NCBI GenBank assembly: GCA_902806105.1
Contig: CADCVI010000073.1
Span: 1-42,397, forward strand
Length of the DNA: 42,397 nt
DNA from: an uncultured Rubrobacteraceae bacterium
Lineage (GTDB): Bacteria; Actinomycetota; Rubrobacteria; Rubrobacterales; Rubrobacteraceae
Direction of reading: 5' to 3'
Shown here piece after piece: positions 1-8,573 of the stretch (positions within the stretch are counted from its first letter, which is position 1; every line of letters starts with the position of its first letter). A program made the translations under genes and the position numbers. Below the pieces are notes generated by a model. That model was given only the letters and a program-made list of their open reading frames with translations, was not told the DNA's origin and ran no database searches.

Positions 1-242
1 GCTCCATCACCGACGGCCAGACGGGGATGCGGGCGTTCTCGCGGCGGGCCGCCGCGGACGCCGAGATCATCCACGACTACAACTACGCCCAGGTCCTCAC
101 CCTCGACCTCGTTCAGAAGGGCTACCGGCTCGTGGAGATCCCCATCCGCTATCGCCTGCGAGAGCATGGCGCCTCGTTTATAAGCTGGCGCTACCCCGCG
201 AAGGTCCTGCCCGCCATATGGCGCGAACTCCGGACGCCGTAG
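1..242 (+). CDS. Family 2 glycosyltransferase, C-terminal fragment
   Basis: The window opens inside this gene, so only about 79 C-terminal residues are visible. The frame is open from base 3, before its first ATG at 27. It reads TDGQTGMRAFSRRAA, which matches the conserved D-x-Q-[ST]-G-[FM]-R-x-[FM]-[ST]-R segment of membrane-associated GT-A glycosyltransferases of the dolichol-phosphate-mannose-synthase/polyprenyl-sugar type. The downstream GYRLVEIPIRYRLREHGAS is also typical of these proteins. They transfer a nucleotide-sugar residue to a lipid carrier at the inner face of the membrane. No C-terminal membrane helices follow, so it is the short soluble form. The acceptor cannot be told from this fragment. 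Confidence 0.75.
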   Translation, partial: SITDGQTGMRAFSRRAAADAEIIHDYNYAQVLTLDLVQKGYRLVEIPIRYRLREHGASFISWRYPAKVLPAIWRELRTP

Positions 243-347
243 GAGGAGGGGTGCGCACCCGCCGGGATGGGACGGACGAGTATCTTCGTTCGCGCGTAAA
301 TGCACACAAAGGTGTATCCGTCGTTACTCGTGCGCGGTGGCGCGTGA

Positions 348-355
348 GATAATAC
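348..355 (+). promoter_or_regulatory. -10 element giving a leaderless start for the c-di-GMP gene
   Basis: Overlapping hexamers GATAAT (348-353) and TAATAC (350-355) lie 6 and 7 nt before the in-frame GTG 360 and ATG 363. No Shine-Dalgarno sequence precedes either codon. A transcript starting at the usual 7 nt after the -10 would begin at the start codon. No good -35 is visible. Confidence 0.45.
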
Positions 356-359
356 TTCC

Positions 360-2114
360 GTGATGAAGAATGGTGGCAACGGGGCCGGTGAGTACGCCAG
401 GGTAGACGAGCTCCGCGACGCCGAGAGGCGCTACCGGACCGTGATCGAACAGTCCCCGCTCTCGATACACGTCTTCTCTCCCGACGGGAAATCGCTGCTC
501 GCCAACTCCTCCTGGAACGAGTTGTGGAACCTCGGCGACGGTGAGGAACCTGAGGGATCGAACATCTTCGAGGACGAGCAGATCCGGGCGATGGGCCTGC
601 TCCCCTACATCGAGGAGGGCATAGGGCATGGTCCGGTCACCCCGCCGCCCCTACTCTACGATCCGGCAAGGACGGGTCGGGAGGGTGAGCAGCGGTGGCT
701 CCAGGCCTTCGTCTCCCCGGTCAGGGACGAGGCGGGGGGCGTGCGCGAGGTCACCCTCATCCTTGAGGACGTCACGGATCGCAAGGCCCTGGAAGACCGG
801 CTCTCACACCAGGCCTACCACGACGGGCTGACGGGTTTGCCGAACCGCGCACTTTTCCTCGATCGCCTGGAACAGGCCCTCAGGCGCCTGAAGCGCGCCG
901 ACGGTGCGCGCCAACGGGTCGCGGTGCTGTTCACGGATCTGGACAACTTCAAGTACGTCAACGACACGCTGGGCCACGAAGCCGGCGACGAGCTGCTCGT
1001 CGAGGTGGCCGGGCGGATAGCCTCCTGCCTGAGGCCGGAGGATACCGTGGCGAGGTTCGGCGGCGACGAGTTCGTGGTCCTCCTTGAGGGGGCGTCGGAC
1101 CCCGGTGCCGTCGCCGTCAGGATCTCCGGCGCGCTCGCCACGCCGTTCAAACTGAACGGACGGGAGGTCTTCGTGACCACGAGCACCGGGATCGCCGTGG
1201 GCGGGCCCGACACCGAGAACGCCGAGGACCTCGTGCGCGACGCCGACGTCGCGATGTACCGGAGCAAGGAGGCCGGCAAGGACCGCTGCGAGGTCTACGA
1301 GGACGGCATGAGGGCGCGCTCCTCGGAGCGCCTGGGGCTCGAGGGTGACATGAGGCGGGCCGTAGATCGTGGGTGCGAGGAGTTCGTGGTCCGCTACCAG
1401 CCCGAGGTCGATGCGCAGACGGGCCGGACGCTGGGCCTGGAGGCGCTCGTCAGGTGGCGCCACCCCGAGCGCGGCCTGGTGCCGCCAGACGAGTTTATCC
1501 CCCTCGCCGAGGAGACCGGGCTGATCGTACCCATAGGCCGGTGGGTGCTCGGGGAGGCGTGCCGCCGCGCCCAGGAGTGGAGGAGCGTTCATCCCGAGGG
1601 ACCGGCGGTGGACGTGAGCGTGAACCTCTCGGCCCGGCAGTTTATCGACCCGGGTCTGCTCGAAGACGTCGCGCGGGCCCTCGGCGAGACCGGGCTGGAT
1701 CCCGGCGGGCTGACCCTGGAGATTACGGAGGGCATCCTGACGGAGGGCACCTCGGTCGTCCGCGCCACTGTGCAGTACCTCAAGCTACTCGGGGTGAAGC
1801 TGGCGATAGACGACTTCGGCACCGGATACTCGTCGCTCGCCTACCTCAAGCGCTTCCCCGTCGACTTCCTCAAGATAGACCGCTCGATCGTCAACGGGAT
1901 CGAGGAAGACCCCAGGGACGAGGCGATCGTCTCTGCCGCCATCACCCTCGCGCACGCCCTGGGCGAGCGGGTGGTCGCCGAGGGCGTGGAGACCGAGGGC
2001 CAGCTCGCCCGGCTCCGCGACATGGGCTGCGAGGTCGCCCAGGGCTTCTACTTCTCCAAACCCCTCGACGACCAGGACCTGACGTCGTGGCTCGCAGCCG
2101 ATTCCGCACGATAA
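360..2114 (+). CDS. PAS-GGDEF-EAL cyclic-di-GMP signalling protein
   Basis: This cytoplasmic protein of 584 residues combines a sensory PAS domain (about 20-145), a diguanylate cyclase domain (about 150-315) and a c-di-GMP phosphodiesterase domain (about 330-575). The GGDEF motif is intact at 234-238 and is preceded at the canonical five-residue distance by an RxxD inhibitory site (R225-D228). The EAL domain keeps EAL (361-363), NLSARQF (422-428), DDFGTGYSS (484-492), KIDRS and VAEGVET, so both activities look possible. No membrane segments are present. The start is GTG 360 or ATG 363; a -10 hexamer just upstream favours a leaderless message. Direction of net activity and the PAS ligand cannot be deduced. 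It stands alone, convergent with the SDR gene. Confidence 0.93.
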   Translation: MMKNGGNGAGEYARVDELRDAERRYRTVIEQSPLSIHVFSPDGKSLLANSSWNELWNLGDGEEPEGSNIFEDEQIRAMGLLPYIEEGIGHGPVTPPPLLYDPARTGREGEQRWLQAFVSPVRDEAGGVREVTLILEDVTDRKALEDRLSHQAYHDGLTGLPNRALFLDRLEQALRRLKRADGARQRVAVLFTDLDNFKYVNDTLGHEAGDELLVEVAGRIASCLRPEDTVARFGGDEFVVLLEGASDPGAVAVRISGALATPFKLNGREVFVTTSTGIAVGGPDTENAEDLVRDADVAMYRSKEAGKDRCEVYEDGMRARSSERLGLEGDMRRAVDRGCEEFVVRYQPEVDAQTGRTLGLEALVRWRHPERGLVPPDEFIPLAEETGLIVPIGRWVLGEACRRAQEWRSVHPEGPAVDVSVNLSARQFIDPGLLEDVARALGETGLDPGGLTLEITEGILTEGTSVVRATVQYLKLLGVKLAIDDFGTGYSSLAYLKRFPVDFLKIDRSIVNGIEEDPRDEAIVSAAITLAHALGERVVAEGVETEGQLARLRDMGCEVAQGFYFSKPLDDQDLTSWLAADSAR

Positions 2115-2140
2115 CGCAGCGCACACGGGACGCCGCGTCG

Positions 2141-2974
2141 TCAGCGCATCGACCTTTTCACGAGCTTCTTCACGACGCCCTGGTACGCACCGGGTAGGAG
2201 GCGCGCCAGCCCGTCGATGACGTGGGCGTCCGGGCCGACAAGCACCCGGCGCCTGTCCTTCTGGACGGCGCGCAGGATGATCTCCGCGGCCTTGTCGGGT
2301 CCGGTGATGAAGAGCTTCTCGAAGTTCTTGCGGCTCTCCTCGGGGCTCACGCCGAGGCTCCTCAGGCTATCGTCGGATCTCGCGGAGCGGGCGACGTTCG
2401 TCTTTATGCCGCCGGGGTGGACGCTCGTCGCGCTCACCGGCGCTCCGCTCAGCTCCAGCTCCATGCGCAGCGCCTCCGTGAAGGCGCGGACGGCGGCCTT
2501 CGAGGCGTTGTACGCTCCCTGTCCCGGGACGCTTATAAGGGCGAAGACGCTGGAGATGTTGACGACGTGGCCGTCCCCCGAGGCCCTGAGATGCGGCAGG
2601 AAAGCCCTCGTCCCGTGAACCACCCCCCAGAAGTTTATGCGGAAGAGCCACTCGAAATTCTCGTAGCCCCCGCCCTCGATCGTCGAGCCCAGGGCCACGC
2701 CCGCGTTGTTGAAGATCAAGTTTATTCGGCCGTGCTCGGCGGCCGCCCGGTCCGCCCATGCGTTTACGGCCTCCCTGTCCGCGACGTCCACCCGCGCGCC
2801 GGAGACCGCGACGCCCGTGCGCCGGGCCGCCTCGACCGTCTCCGCAAGCCCGGCCTCGTCGATGTCGCTCAGCGCCAGGTGGCAGCCGCGATGGGCGAGG
2901 CCAAGGGCGAGCGCGCGGCCTATACCGGAGCCGGCCCCGGTGACGGCAGCTACCTTTCCAGAGAACGATTTCAT
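2141..2974 (-). CDS. Short-chain dehydrogenase/reductase (SDR)
   Basis: A classical SDR of 277 residues that uses NAD(P)(H) to interconvert an alcohol and a carbonyl. It has the Rossmann glycine motif TGAGSGIG (12-19), NNAG (89-92), a Ser at 141-142 and the catalytic YNASK (Y155, K159). The ATG at 2974 follows an AGGAGAGGAG ribosome site. The C-terminal extension (RRRVLVGPDAHVIDGLARLL) is the kind seen in SDRs paired with Baeyer-Villiger monooxygenases. It lies 145 bp downstream of such a monooxygenase on the same strand, so a shared role in oxidising cyclic or ketone substrates (alcohol to ketone, then ketone to ester) is likely. Substrate unknown. Confidence 0.9.
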   Translation of the reverse strand: MKSFSGKVAAVTGAGSGIGRALALGLAHRGCHLALSDIDEAGLAETVEAARRTGVAVSGARVDVADREAVNAWADRAAAEHGRINLIFNNAGVALGSTIEGGGYENFEWLFRINFWGVVHGTRAFLPHLRASGDGHVVNISSVFALISVPGQGAYNASKAAVRAFTEALRMELELSGAPVSATSVHPGGIKTNVARSARSDDSLRSLGVSPEESRKNFEKLFITGPDKAAEIILRAVQKDRRRVLVGPDAHVIDGLARLLPGAYQGVVKKLVKRSMR

Positions 2975-3073
2975 AGTGCTTGCTGCTCCTCTCCTGCGAT
3001 GGGCTGGCGTGGCGGCGATGCGCGAAACGTCCGTCTACACACCACTCGCGAACAGGGCGCGTGGCGCCGCACA

Positions 3074-3106
3074 CTCGATCACGGCGTCGGGGAAGCCGTG
3101 ATCGAG
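3074..3106 (-). terminator. 12-bp perfect hairpin between the monooxygenase and SDR genes
   Basis: Bases 3074-3085 (CTCGATCACGGC) are the exact reverse complement of 3095-3106, with a 9-nt loop. No T-run follows on the minus strand. It could attenuate or stabilise the transcript rather than end it. It is not protein-coding. Confidence 0.4.
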
Positions 3107-3119
3107 ACCCGGGCACCGT

Positions 3120-4658
3120 TCAGGAGCGGATCGCCTGTTGTTGCGGGGTGGACCGGGCGCGGCGTGGGCGCCGCAGGTGGTAGTGCTCGGGGTCGAAGCG
3201 GCGCAGCATGCGGCGGAAGCCGAGCATCGTGCGCGGCCACATGAGGCTCGGCTTCTTGCCGTCGTCGAGGTACCAGCTCTGGCAGCCGCCCCGCGCCCAC
3301 ACCGTCCGGTCGAGGTCTTCCCCGACCCACTCCATGTACCTGTCCTGCGCGTCGGCGCGAACCTCGACGCTGGCGAGCGCTTCCTCGCGCATGAGGCGCA
3401 GCGCGTCCAGGACGTACGACGTCTGCGACTCCGCCTTCCAGATCATGGAGCCGTGCCCCGAACCGGTGCCCGCGCTGCAGATGTTGAAGAAGTTGGGGAA
3501 GCCCGAGATCGCCGTCGCGCGGTGGAACCTGGGCCGCCCGCCCCAGACCTCGTTCAGGGAGAGCCCTCCCCGTCCCCTGATGCGCGAGAAGATCGGGGGC
3601 GTCGTCGTCTCGAAGCCCGTGGCGAAGACGATCGCATCGACCGCGTGCTCCGTCCCGTCGGCGGCCACGACGCTCCCCTCGCGAACCTCGCTCAGCGCGC
3701 TGCTCACGAGCTCGACGTTCGTCTCGGCGAGGGCGGGGTAGAAGTCGTTCGTGATGAGCACGCGCTTGCAGCCGATCTCGTAGTCCGGCATGAGCTTCTC
3801 CCGTAGGGCCGGGTCCCTTACCTGCTCCTCCAGGAACGAGCGCGACGCCCGCTCGAAGAGGCGGCGCACGAGCGGGTTCCTCCGGATCATGCGGTAGTTC
3901 AGCCCGTCCCTGACGAGAAACTGCTTGAGCCGGTACAGCTTCACGAGCGCTGGCACCCTGCGCAGCAGCCGCTTCTCCCGTTCCGAGACCTCCCGCTCCG
4001 GGCGCGGCACGACCCATCCCGGCGTCCGCTGGAAGACGACGAGCTTCCCGGCTCGCCGCTGTAGCTCCGGCACGATCTGCACGGCCGAGGCCCCGGTCCC
4101 GACGACGGCGACGCGCTCGCCGGAGAGGTCGTGCCCGTGGTCCCAGCGGCTGGAGTGGAGCATCTTCCCCCGAAAACTCTCCAGGCCGGTAACCTCCGGG
4201 TAGATGGGCTCGGTGAGGGGACCCGCGCAGGCCACCAGGACGTCGGCGCTCAGGCGGCCCTTGGTAGTCTTGATGCGCCATGCGTCCGCGTCGTCGTCCC
4301 AGAGAGCGTCTAGGAGCTCTTCGCCGAGGCCGACCCAGGGCGCTAGCCCCCCCTTCTCGACCACCCCTTCGAGGTAGCCCCTGATCTGGGCTCCACTGGA
4401 GAACGATCGGTCCCACTCGGGGTTCGGCGCGAACGAGAGCGAGTACAGGTGCGAGGGCACGTCGCACGCCGCCCCGGGATACGTGTTGTCCCGCCATACC
4501 CCCCCGACGCTCTCGCCCCGCTCCAGGACTACGAAGTCCTCCTCCCCCCGCTCCCGCAACCGCCACGCGACCGAGAGCCCGCTGAACCCGGCCCCGACGA
4601 TGGCGACGCGAACCCTCCGCTCGCCTCCAGCTTCGGGAAAGGCCCCCACGACGGTCAT
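3120..4658 (-). CDS. Flavin-dependent monooxygenase of the Baeyer-Villiger type
   Basis: This 512-residue protein has two dinucleotide-binding folds: VGAGFSGLSVAWRL (21-34) for FAD and VVGTGASAVQIVPEL (185-199) for NADPH. Between them is the Baeyer-Villiger fingerprint FxGxxxHxxxWD (F162, G164, H168, W172, D173), plus the family phrase FQRTPGWVVPRPER. These enzymes insert oxygen beside a carbonyl to give an ester or lactone, or oxidise heteroatoms. The start at 4658 follows GGGAGAGGAG. The SDR gene lies downstream on the same strand, probably cotranscribed. Family membership is clear. Substrate (cyclic ketone, steroid, long-chain alkane product) is not deducible. Confidence 0.92.
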   Translation of the reverse strand: MTVVGAFPEAGGERRVRVAIVGAGFSGLSVAWRLRERGEEDFVVLERGESVGGVWRDNTYPGAACDVPSHLYSLSFAPNPEWDRSFSSGAQIRGYLEGVVEKGGLAPWVGLGEELLDALWDDDADAWRIKTTKGRLSADVLVACAGPLTEPIYPEVTGLESFRGKMLHSSRWDHGHDLSGERVAVVGTGASAVQIVPELQRRAGKLVVFQRTPGWVVPRPEREVSEREKRLLRRVPALVKLYRLKQFLVRDGLNYRMIRRNPLVRRLFERASRSFLEEQVRDPALREKLMPDYEIGCKRVLITNDFYPALAETNVELVSSALSEVREGSVVAADGTEHAVDAIVFATGFETTTPPIFSRIRGRGGLSLNEVWGGRPRFHRATAISGFPNFFNICSAGTGSGHGSMIWKAESQTSYVLDALRLMREEALASVEVRADAQDRYMEWVGEDLDRTVWARGGCQSWYLDDGKKPSLMWPRTMLGFRRMLRRFDPEHYHLRRPRRARSTPQQQAIRS

Positions 4659-4699
4659 CCAGCGCTCCTCTCCCTGTTGGCAACGACGATCGGGACAAG

Positions 4700-4705
4700 A
4701 TTATA
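4700..4705 (-). promoter_or_regulatory. -10 element for the monooxygenase gene
   Basis: A perfect TATAAT on the minus strand in the context CGGTATAATC, 41 nt before the ATG at 4658. The same CGGTATAAT string occurs upstream of mreB. No convincing -35 is seen. Confidence 0.45.
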
Positions 4706-4834
4706 CCGACGCCGCCCCGGGTTCCCGTTCTCCCCCCAGCGTCCGCTTCAACCATCCTTCCGACCACCAAAGACCGCACGCAATGTTCGGTCAAACGCCG
4801 AGAGTAGTCGGGAGCGGCAGGAGCAATCCGGAAC

Positions 4835-5102
4835 ATGGTCGTCGTAGCGGAGAGTGAGCGCACCGGGGACGTGGATGACAACGACGCTCCACGCTGGGCT
4901 CCGTGAACGGGGGGCCCTACGCACGGGAGGGCCAGGCGCACTACAACCGTCCCTGGAAGGGGCAGGCAAGCTACTACAGTCTGCTGGTCGACGACGCATA
5001 CGTCGAGGATGCCGCCGGATTCTATCCGGGCCCCGAGGAGGCCCCGGCGAAATCAAGGACCACGCCGCGTTCCCCCCCGAGAAGGTCGAGGTTACGGGCT
5101 AG
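4835..5102 (+). pseudogene. DUF427-family protein, frameshifted remnant
   Basis: Three consecutive reading frames join into one DUF427-like protein. Frame A from ATG 4835 gives VVVAESERTGDVD, then hits a stop at 4904. Frame B from about 4903 gives HYNRPWKGQASYYSLLVDD and FYPGPEEAPA. Frame C from 5049 gives EIKDHAAFPPEKVEVTG and a stop at 5100. DUF427 proteins show the same order: VVAES near the N-terminus, then PWKG.ASYY, then YP.P.....EIK..VAFYP..VEV. The distance from AES to PWKG (about 35 codons) also fits. At least two frame changes are needed, so the gene is broken, or the assembly has indels here. Family function is unknown. Confidence 0.6.
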
Positions 5103-5134
5103 AAGCTCGTAGGGCGCGCGGGGCGGCGCTGGTG

Positions 5135-6160
5135 TCAGCTGACGAGGGCTCCGCGATACATCCCGATCTCCTCCAGAAACTGCCCGCTGCCCAGGGCGAC
5201 GCATGAGAGGGCATTCTCGGCGACGTGCACCGGAATGCCCGTCTCGCGGCGCAGCCTTTCGTCGAGGTTTCTGAGGAGCGCGCCGCCTCCGGCGAGCACC
5301 ATCCCACGATCCATGATGTCTCCGGCGAGTTCGGGCGGGGTCCGGTCGAGGGTGTCGCGCACGGCGGCGACGACGGCTTCGAGGGGCATGCTTATGGCCT
5401 CCCGGATCTCCTCGCTCGTCACCGTGATCGTCCTCGGCAGCCCTTCGACCAGGTCGCGGCCGCGGATCTCGGCCGAGTCCTCCTCCTCCAGGGGGCAGGC
5501 GCTGCCGAGCTCCATCTTGAGCTGCTCGGCGGTCTGGCTGCCGATGGCAAGCTTGTACTCCCTCTGGATGTAGCCCGTGATCGCGGCGTCGAAGTCGTTG
5601 CCCGCGATGCGCACCGAGGACTTCGTCACGATCCCGCCGAGGGACATGACCGCGACCTCGCTCGTCCCGCCGCCGACGTCGACCACCATGCAGCCCTCGG
5701 CCTCGTTCACGGGCAGCCCGGACCCTATAGCCGCCGCGAGCGGCTCCTCGATAATGTAGGACTGCCGCGCCCCGGCCGACTCCGTCGCCTCCTTCACCGC
5801 CCGAAGCTCGACGTCGGTCACGCCCGAGGGGACGCACACCACGACGCGGGGCCCGATCAGGGACCTCAGGAAACGCCTGTTCGGCTGCGTCTTGCGGACA
5901 AAGTACGCGAGCATCTTCTCGGTCACCTCGAAGTCCGCTATGACCCCGTCCTTGAGGGGCTGCACGGCGACGATGTTCCCGGGCGTCCTTCCGATCATGC
6001 TCTTCGCCGTCGCGCCCACCGCGACTACCTTGTCGGTCCTCGTGTTTATGGCGACGACCGAGGGCTCGGAGAGGACTACCCCCCGCCCCTTGACGTACAC
6101 GAGCGTGTTCGCCGTCCCCAGGTCTATTGCAACGTCACTCCCGAACAACCCACCGATCAT
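5135..6160 (-). CDS. mreB: MreB/Mbl actin-like rod-shape protein
   Basis: A bacterial actin of 341 residues, usual length for MreB/Mbl. It starts with the phosphate-1 loop [15 protein letters not shown] and continues with [12 protein letters not shown], the second phosphate loop [13 protein letters not shown] and the adenosine segment VLAGGGALL. MreB forms ATP-dependent filaments under the membrane that guide lateral peptidoglycan synthesis. The ATG at 6160 is preceded by a GGGATAGGG stretch. No mreC, mreD or rodA gene adjoins it, so it is a solitary copy. It sits convergent to the DUF427 remnant. Confidence 0.95.
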   Translation of the reverse strand: MIGGLFGSDVAIDLGTANTLVYVKGRGVVLSEPSVVAINTRTDKVVAVGATAKSMIGRTPGNIVAVQPLKDGVIADFEVTEKMLAYFVRKTQPNRRFLRSLIGPRVVVCVPSGVTDVELRAVKEATESAGARQSYIIEEPLAAAIGSGLPVNEAEGCMVVDVGGGTSEVAVMSLGGIVTKSSVRIAGNDFDAAITGYIQREYKLAIGSQTAEQLKMELGSACPLEEEDSAEIRGRDLVEGLPRTITVTSEEIREAISMPLEAVVAAVRDTLDRTPPELAGDIMDRGMVLAGGGALLRNLDERLRRETGIPVHVAENALSCVALGSGQFLEEIGMYRGALVS

Positions 6161-6258
6161 GCCCTATCCCAACCTCGAGGTTCACCAGTTCTCGTGGACC
6201 ATGCCAGGGACCCCACTTAAATCCCCAGTGCCACGAGCGCTTACCCACCTGATCCGGA

Positions 6259-6264
6259 ATTATA
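6259..6264 (-). promoter_or_regulatory. -10 element for mreB
   Basis: Perfect TATAAT on the minus strand, in CGGTATAATTCC, about 98 nt before the mreB start. A weak CTGACG lies 19 nt upstream as a possible -35. The implied leader is about 90 nt. Confidence 0.45.
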
Positions 6265-6395
6265 CCGAATGGCACTAAAAACGCGTCAGCCGTTACGCTA
6301 TATCGGCCCGTTTAACGAAGATTTATCCGAACACGAAGCCCCCGTCGCGAGCAACGTTCGCGCGGGGACCGGCCTCCCGTGCGCGTCCCTTGATC

Positions 6396-6401
6396 TATGA
6401 T
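6396..6401 (+). promoter_or_regulatory. -10 element giving a leaderless NUDIX start
   Basis: TATGAT (6396-6401) ends 7 nt before the in-frame GTG 6409. It overlaps the two ATGs at 6397 and 6400, so those cannot be used if this is the promoter. Confidence 0.45.
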
Positions 6402-6408
6402 GGGCGGC

Positions 6409-7077
6409 GTGATCGAGGCGGAAGGGGATAACAGGTCCTTCGACGAGCGGCTGCGAGCCGCGCTCGTCATGCCCCTGCCCAACTGGCGGGAGGTCTACGA
6501 TGGCTTCAGGCCCCGGGACCTCGAAACGATGGAGCAGAGGCCCCGCGTGCCGGCGGAGGACTCCCGGAGGGCCGCCGTGCTCGTCCCGATCCTGCAAGCC
6601 CCCGACGGCGCGCGGATCGTTTACACGCTCAGGACGGACGGGCTGCGGGACCACGCCGGGCAGGTCTCCTTCCCGGGCGGGAGCGTCGACCCCGGCGACG
6701 CCTCGCTCCTGGAGACGGCTCTAAGGGAAGCGGAAGAAGAGGTAGACCTCCGGCGCGACCTCGTGGAGGTGGTAGGCGAGCTTGAGGACATGTACGTCCC
6801 CCCGAGCCGCTTCCTCGTCAGGCCGTTCGTCGCGCTACTTACGCCCCGGGCCGAGCTTGCCCTCGCGCCGGACGAGGTCGAGGCGATCTTCAGCGTCGGG
6901 CTTGAGGAACTGATGTCGCCGGATTCCCTTCGAACGGAGGTCTGGGAGCGGGACGGACGCCGCATCGAGGTGCCCCATTTCGCGGTCGGCGGGCACGAGA
7001 TCTGGGGTGCCACCGCCGCCATGACCGCGAACCTCCTCACGCGCCTCGGCTGGGACGCGGGGACGCTACTCCGCTAG
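6409..7077 (+). CDS. NUDIX hydrolase, CoA-pyrophosphatase (NudL)-like
   Basis: About 222 residues. It has the NudL-type signature FPGGSVDPGD followed by the Nudix box core TALREAEEEVDL, with the metal-binding REAEEE intact. The usual glycine near the box end is Asp, as is common in divergent members. These enzymes split nucleoside diphosphates linked to another group, here probably CoA or a related pyrophosphate, using Mg or Mn. ATGs at 6397 and 6400 also open the frame. I prefer GTG 6409 because a TATGAT hexamer overlaps the ATGs and ends 7 nt before the GTG. It is separated from the MFS gene by 97 bp with a separate -10, so it is probably its own unit. Confidence 0.85.
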   Translation: MIEAEGDNRSFDERLRAALVMPLPNWREVYDGFRPRDLETMEQRPRVPAEDSRRAAVLVPILQAPDGARIVYTLRTDGLRDHAGQVSFPGGSVDPGDASLLETALREAEEEVDLRRDLVEVVGELEDMYVPPSRFLVRPFVALLTPRAELALAPDEVEAIFSVGLEELMSPDSLRTEVWERDGRRIEVPHFAVGGHEIWGATAAMTANLLTRLGWDAGTLLR

Positions 7078-7161
7078 CCCGGCGCGTTGCGGGGCACCCG
7101 CAGCACGGCGACAGATCCTCGTTTTGGGAATCGGCTTACGCTGTGCTCCCATGCTCCGGGG

Positions 7162-7167
7162 TAGTAT
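7162..7167 (+). promoter_or_regulatory. -10 element giving a leaderless MFS start
   Basis: TAGTAT ends 7 nt before ATG 7175. No ribosome site precedes that ATG. Spacing is the same as for several other genes in the window. Confidence 0.4.
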
Positions 7168-7174
7168 CCCGCGA

Positions 7175-8371
7175 ATGGCGGTCACCCGAAAAGGCGGCGA
7201 AGACGCGGACGAGGGGGCGCGCTCGGTCTGGAAGGACCACAACCTGCACGTCGTCTGGGGCGTAACGCTGATGGCGGTGCTCGGCACTTCGAGCGTCACG
7301 CCCGCTTTCCCGAGGATCGTGCAGGAGTTGGGCATCTCCTCCGGGCAGGTCGTGCTGCTCATCACGTTCTTTACGCTACCGGGGATCTTTCTGACGCCCG
7401 TGGCCGGGGTGCTCTCGGACAGGTTCGGCCGCAAGACCATCCTCGTCCCCTCGCTGCTGCTGTTCGGGGTCGCGGGCGGGGCATGCGCGCTCGTCCGCGA
7501 CTTCGAGCTGCTCCTGGCCCTGCGCGCCGTGCAGGGGATGGGGGCGGCGGCGCTCGGGGCGACAAACGTTACCCTCATCGGCGACCTCTTCTCCGGCGAC
7601 AAACGGACCGAAGCCCTCGGGTACAACTCGTCGGTCCTGAGCATCGGCACGGCGAGCTACCCGGCGATCGGCGGGGCGCTCGCGACCTTCGCCTGGTACT
7701 ACCCCTTCGCGCTCCCCGTCTTCGCCATCCCCATAGCCTTCCTCGTGCTGTTCTCGCTCCACAATCCCGAGCCGGAGAGCAACGAGGGTATGAAGGAGTA
7801 CTTCGGGAGCGTGTGGGAGCACGTGAAGGACAGGCGCGTCGCCGGGCTCTTCGCCGGTAGCCTCGTCACCTTCGTCATCCTGTTCGGCTCGCTCATCACG
7901 TACCTCCCGATCCTGATGAACGAGTTCTTTCGGGCGTCGCCGTTCGTCATCGGCGTCGTGGTCGCCAGCTCGTCCCTGACCACCGCCCTCATCTCGACGC
8001 AGATGGGCCGCCTCTCGTCCCGGTACTCGGAGGAAGGTCTGATCCGGTTCTCCTTCCTCCTCTTCGCCGTGGCCCTCTGCGCCGTCCCCCTCGTCCCGAA
8101 CGTCTGGGTGCTCCTCGTCCCGACGGTAATCTTCGGGGTCGCCCAGAGCCTCAACCTCCCGAACTCCTTCTCGCTCCTGACCGCCGCTTCACCGAAGGAG
8201 AACCGTGGCGCGTTCCTCTCCCTGAACAGCACCATCCTCCGCCTCGGCCAGACGGTAGGGCCGCTGTTCATGTCCGTCACGGCGGCGGGCCTTGGCCTCG
8301 GCGGCGCCTACTTCGTCTCCGCCGCCCTCGCCGTCGCCATGTCGCTCCTCGCCCTCGTCCTGATCCGCTAG
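7175..8371 (+). CDS. Major facilitator superfamily drug-type exporter
   Basis: A hydrophobic protein of about 398 residues with roughly 12 membrane segments. MFS motif A is visible as GVLSDRFGRKTIL after the second helix, and VTPAFPRIVQELGIS lies after the first, as in DHA1 proton-driven drug exporters. A charged 22-residue N-terminus (MAVTRKGGEDADEGARS) precedes helix 1. In-frame upstream starts exist at 7124 (TTG) and 7151 (ATG), but the TAGTAT hexamer seven bases before 7175 suggests initiation there. The substrate cannot be inferred. A second, unrelated MFS gene lies at 26 kb. Confidence 0.88.
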   Translation: MAVTRKGGEDADEGARSVWKDHNLHVVWGVTLMAVLGTSSVTPAFPRIVQELGISSGQVVLLITFFTLPGIFLTPVAGVLSDRFGRKTILVPSLLLFGVAGGACALVRDFELLLALRAVQGMGAAALGATNVTLIGDLFSGDKRTEALGYNSSVLSIGTASYPAIGGALATFAWYYPFALPVFAIPIAFLVLFSLHNPEPESNEGMKEYFGSVWEHVKDRRVAGLFAGSLVTFVILFGSLITYLPILMNEFFRASPFVIGVVVASSSLTTALISTQMGRLSSRYSEEGLIRFSFLLFAVALCAVPLVPNVWVLLVPTVIFGVAQSLNLPNSFSLLTAASPKENRGAFLSLNSTILRLGQTVGPLFMSVTAAGLGLGGAYFVSAALAVAMSLLALVLIR

Positions 8372-8487
8372 GGACCAACGAGGACCGATGTAGCCGTTTC
8401 GGCGTTACGAGGGCCGGTCCGGCCGTCCCGCCGCTCGTTTCGGTCTGTTACCCGGGGCCTGCCGTTCTTCCGAAACCTTCCATCTCC

Positions 8488-8523
8488 TTAACCGGGCTGT
8501 TCACCGTTCTGTTACCCGTGCCC
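8488..8523 (+). repeat. Three tandem 12-bp TTMACC repeats upstream of the DUF4173-like gene
   Basis: Units begin at 8488 (TTAACCGGGCTG), 8500 (TTCACCGTTCTG) and 8512 (TTACCCGTGCCC). A further copy of TCTGTTACCCG lies at 8444-8454 and matches 8508-8518 exactly. Short direct repeats with one-turn spacing suggest a response-regulator operator; the GTTCACC core resembles actinobacterial PHO boxes (11-bp period), but here the period is 12. Confidence 0.3.
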
Positions 8524-8573
8524 GCTAGCGTTCGGGGCTGCGGATGGATCCCGAACAGAAAGGCGGCCACCCC

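Noticed and set aside
3138..3806. Long plus-strand frame opposite the monooxygenase
   Set aside because: It is a GC-rich antisense shadow; the minus strand carries full motifs for the enzyme.
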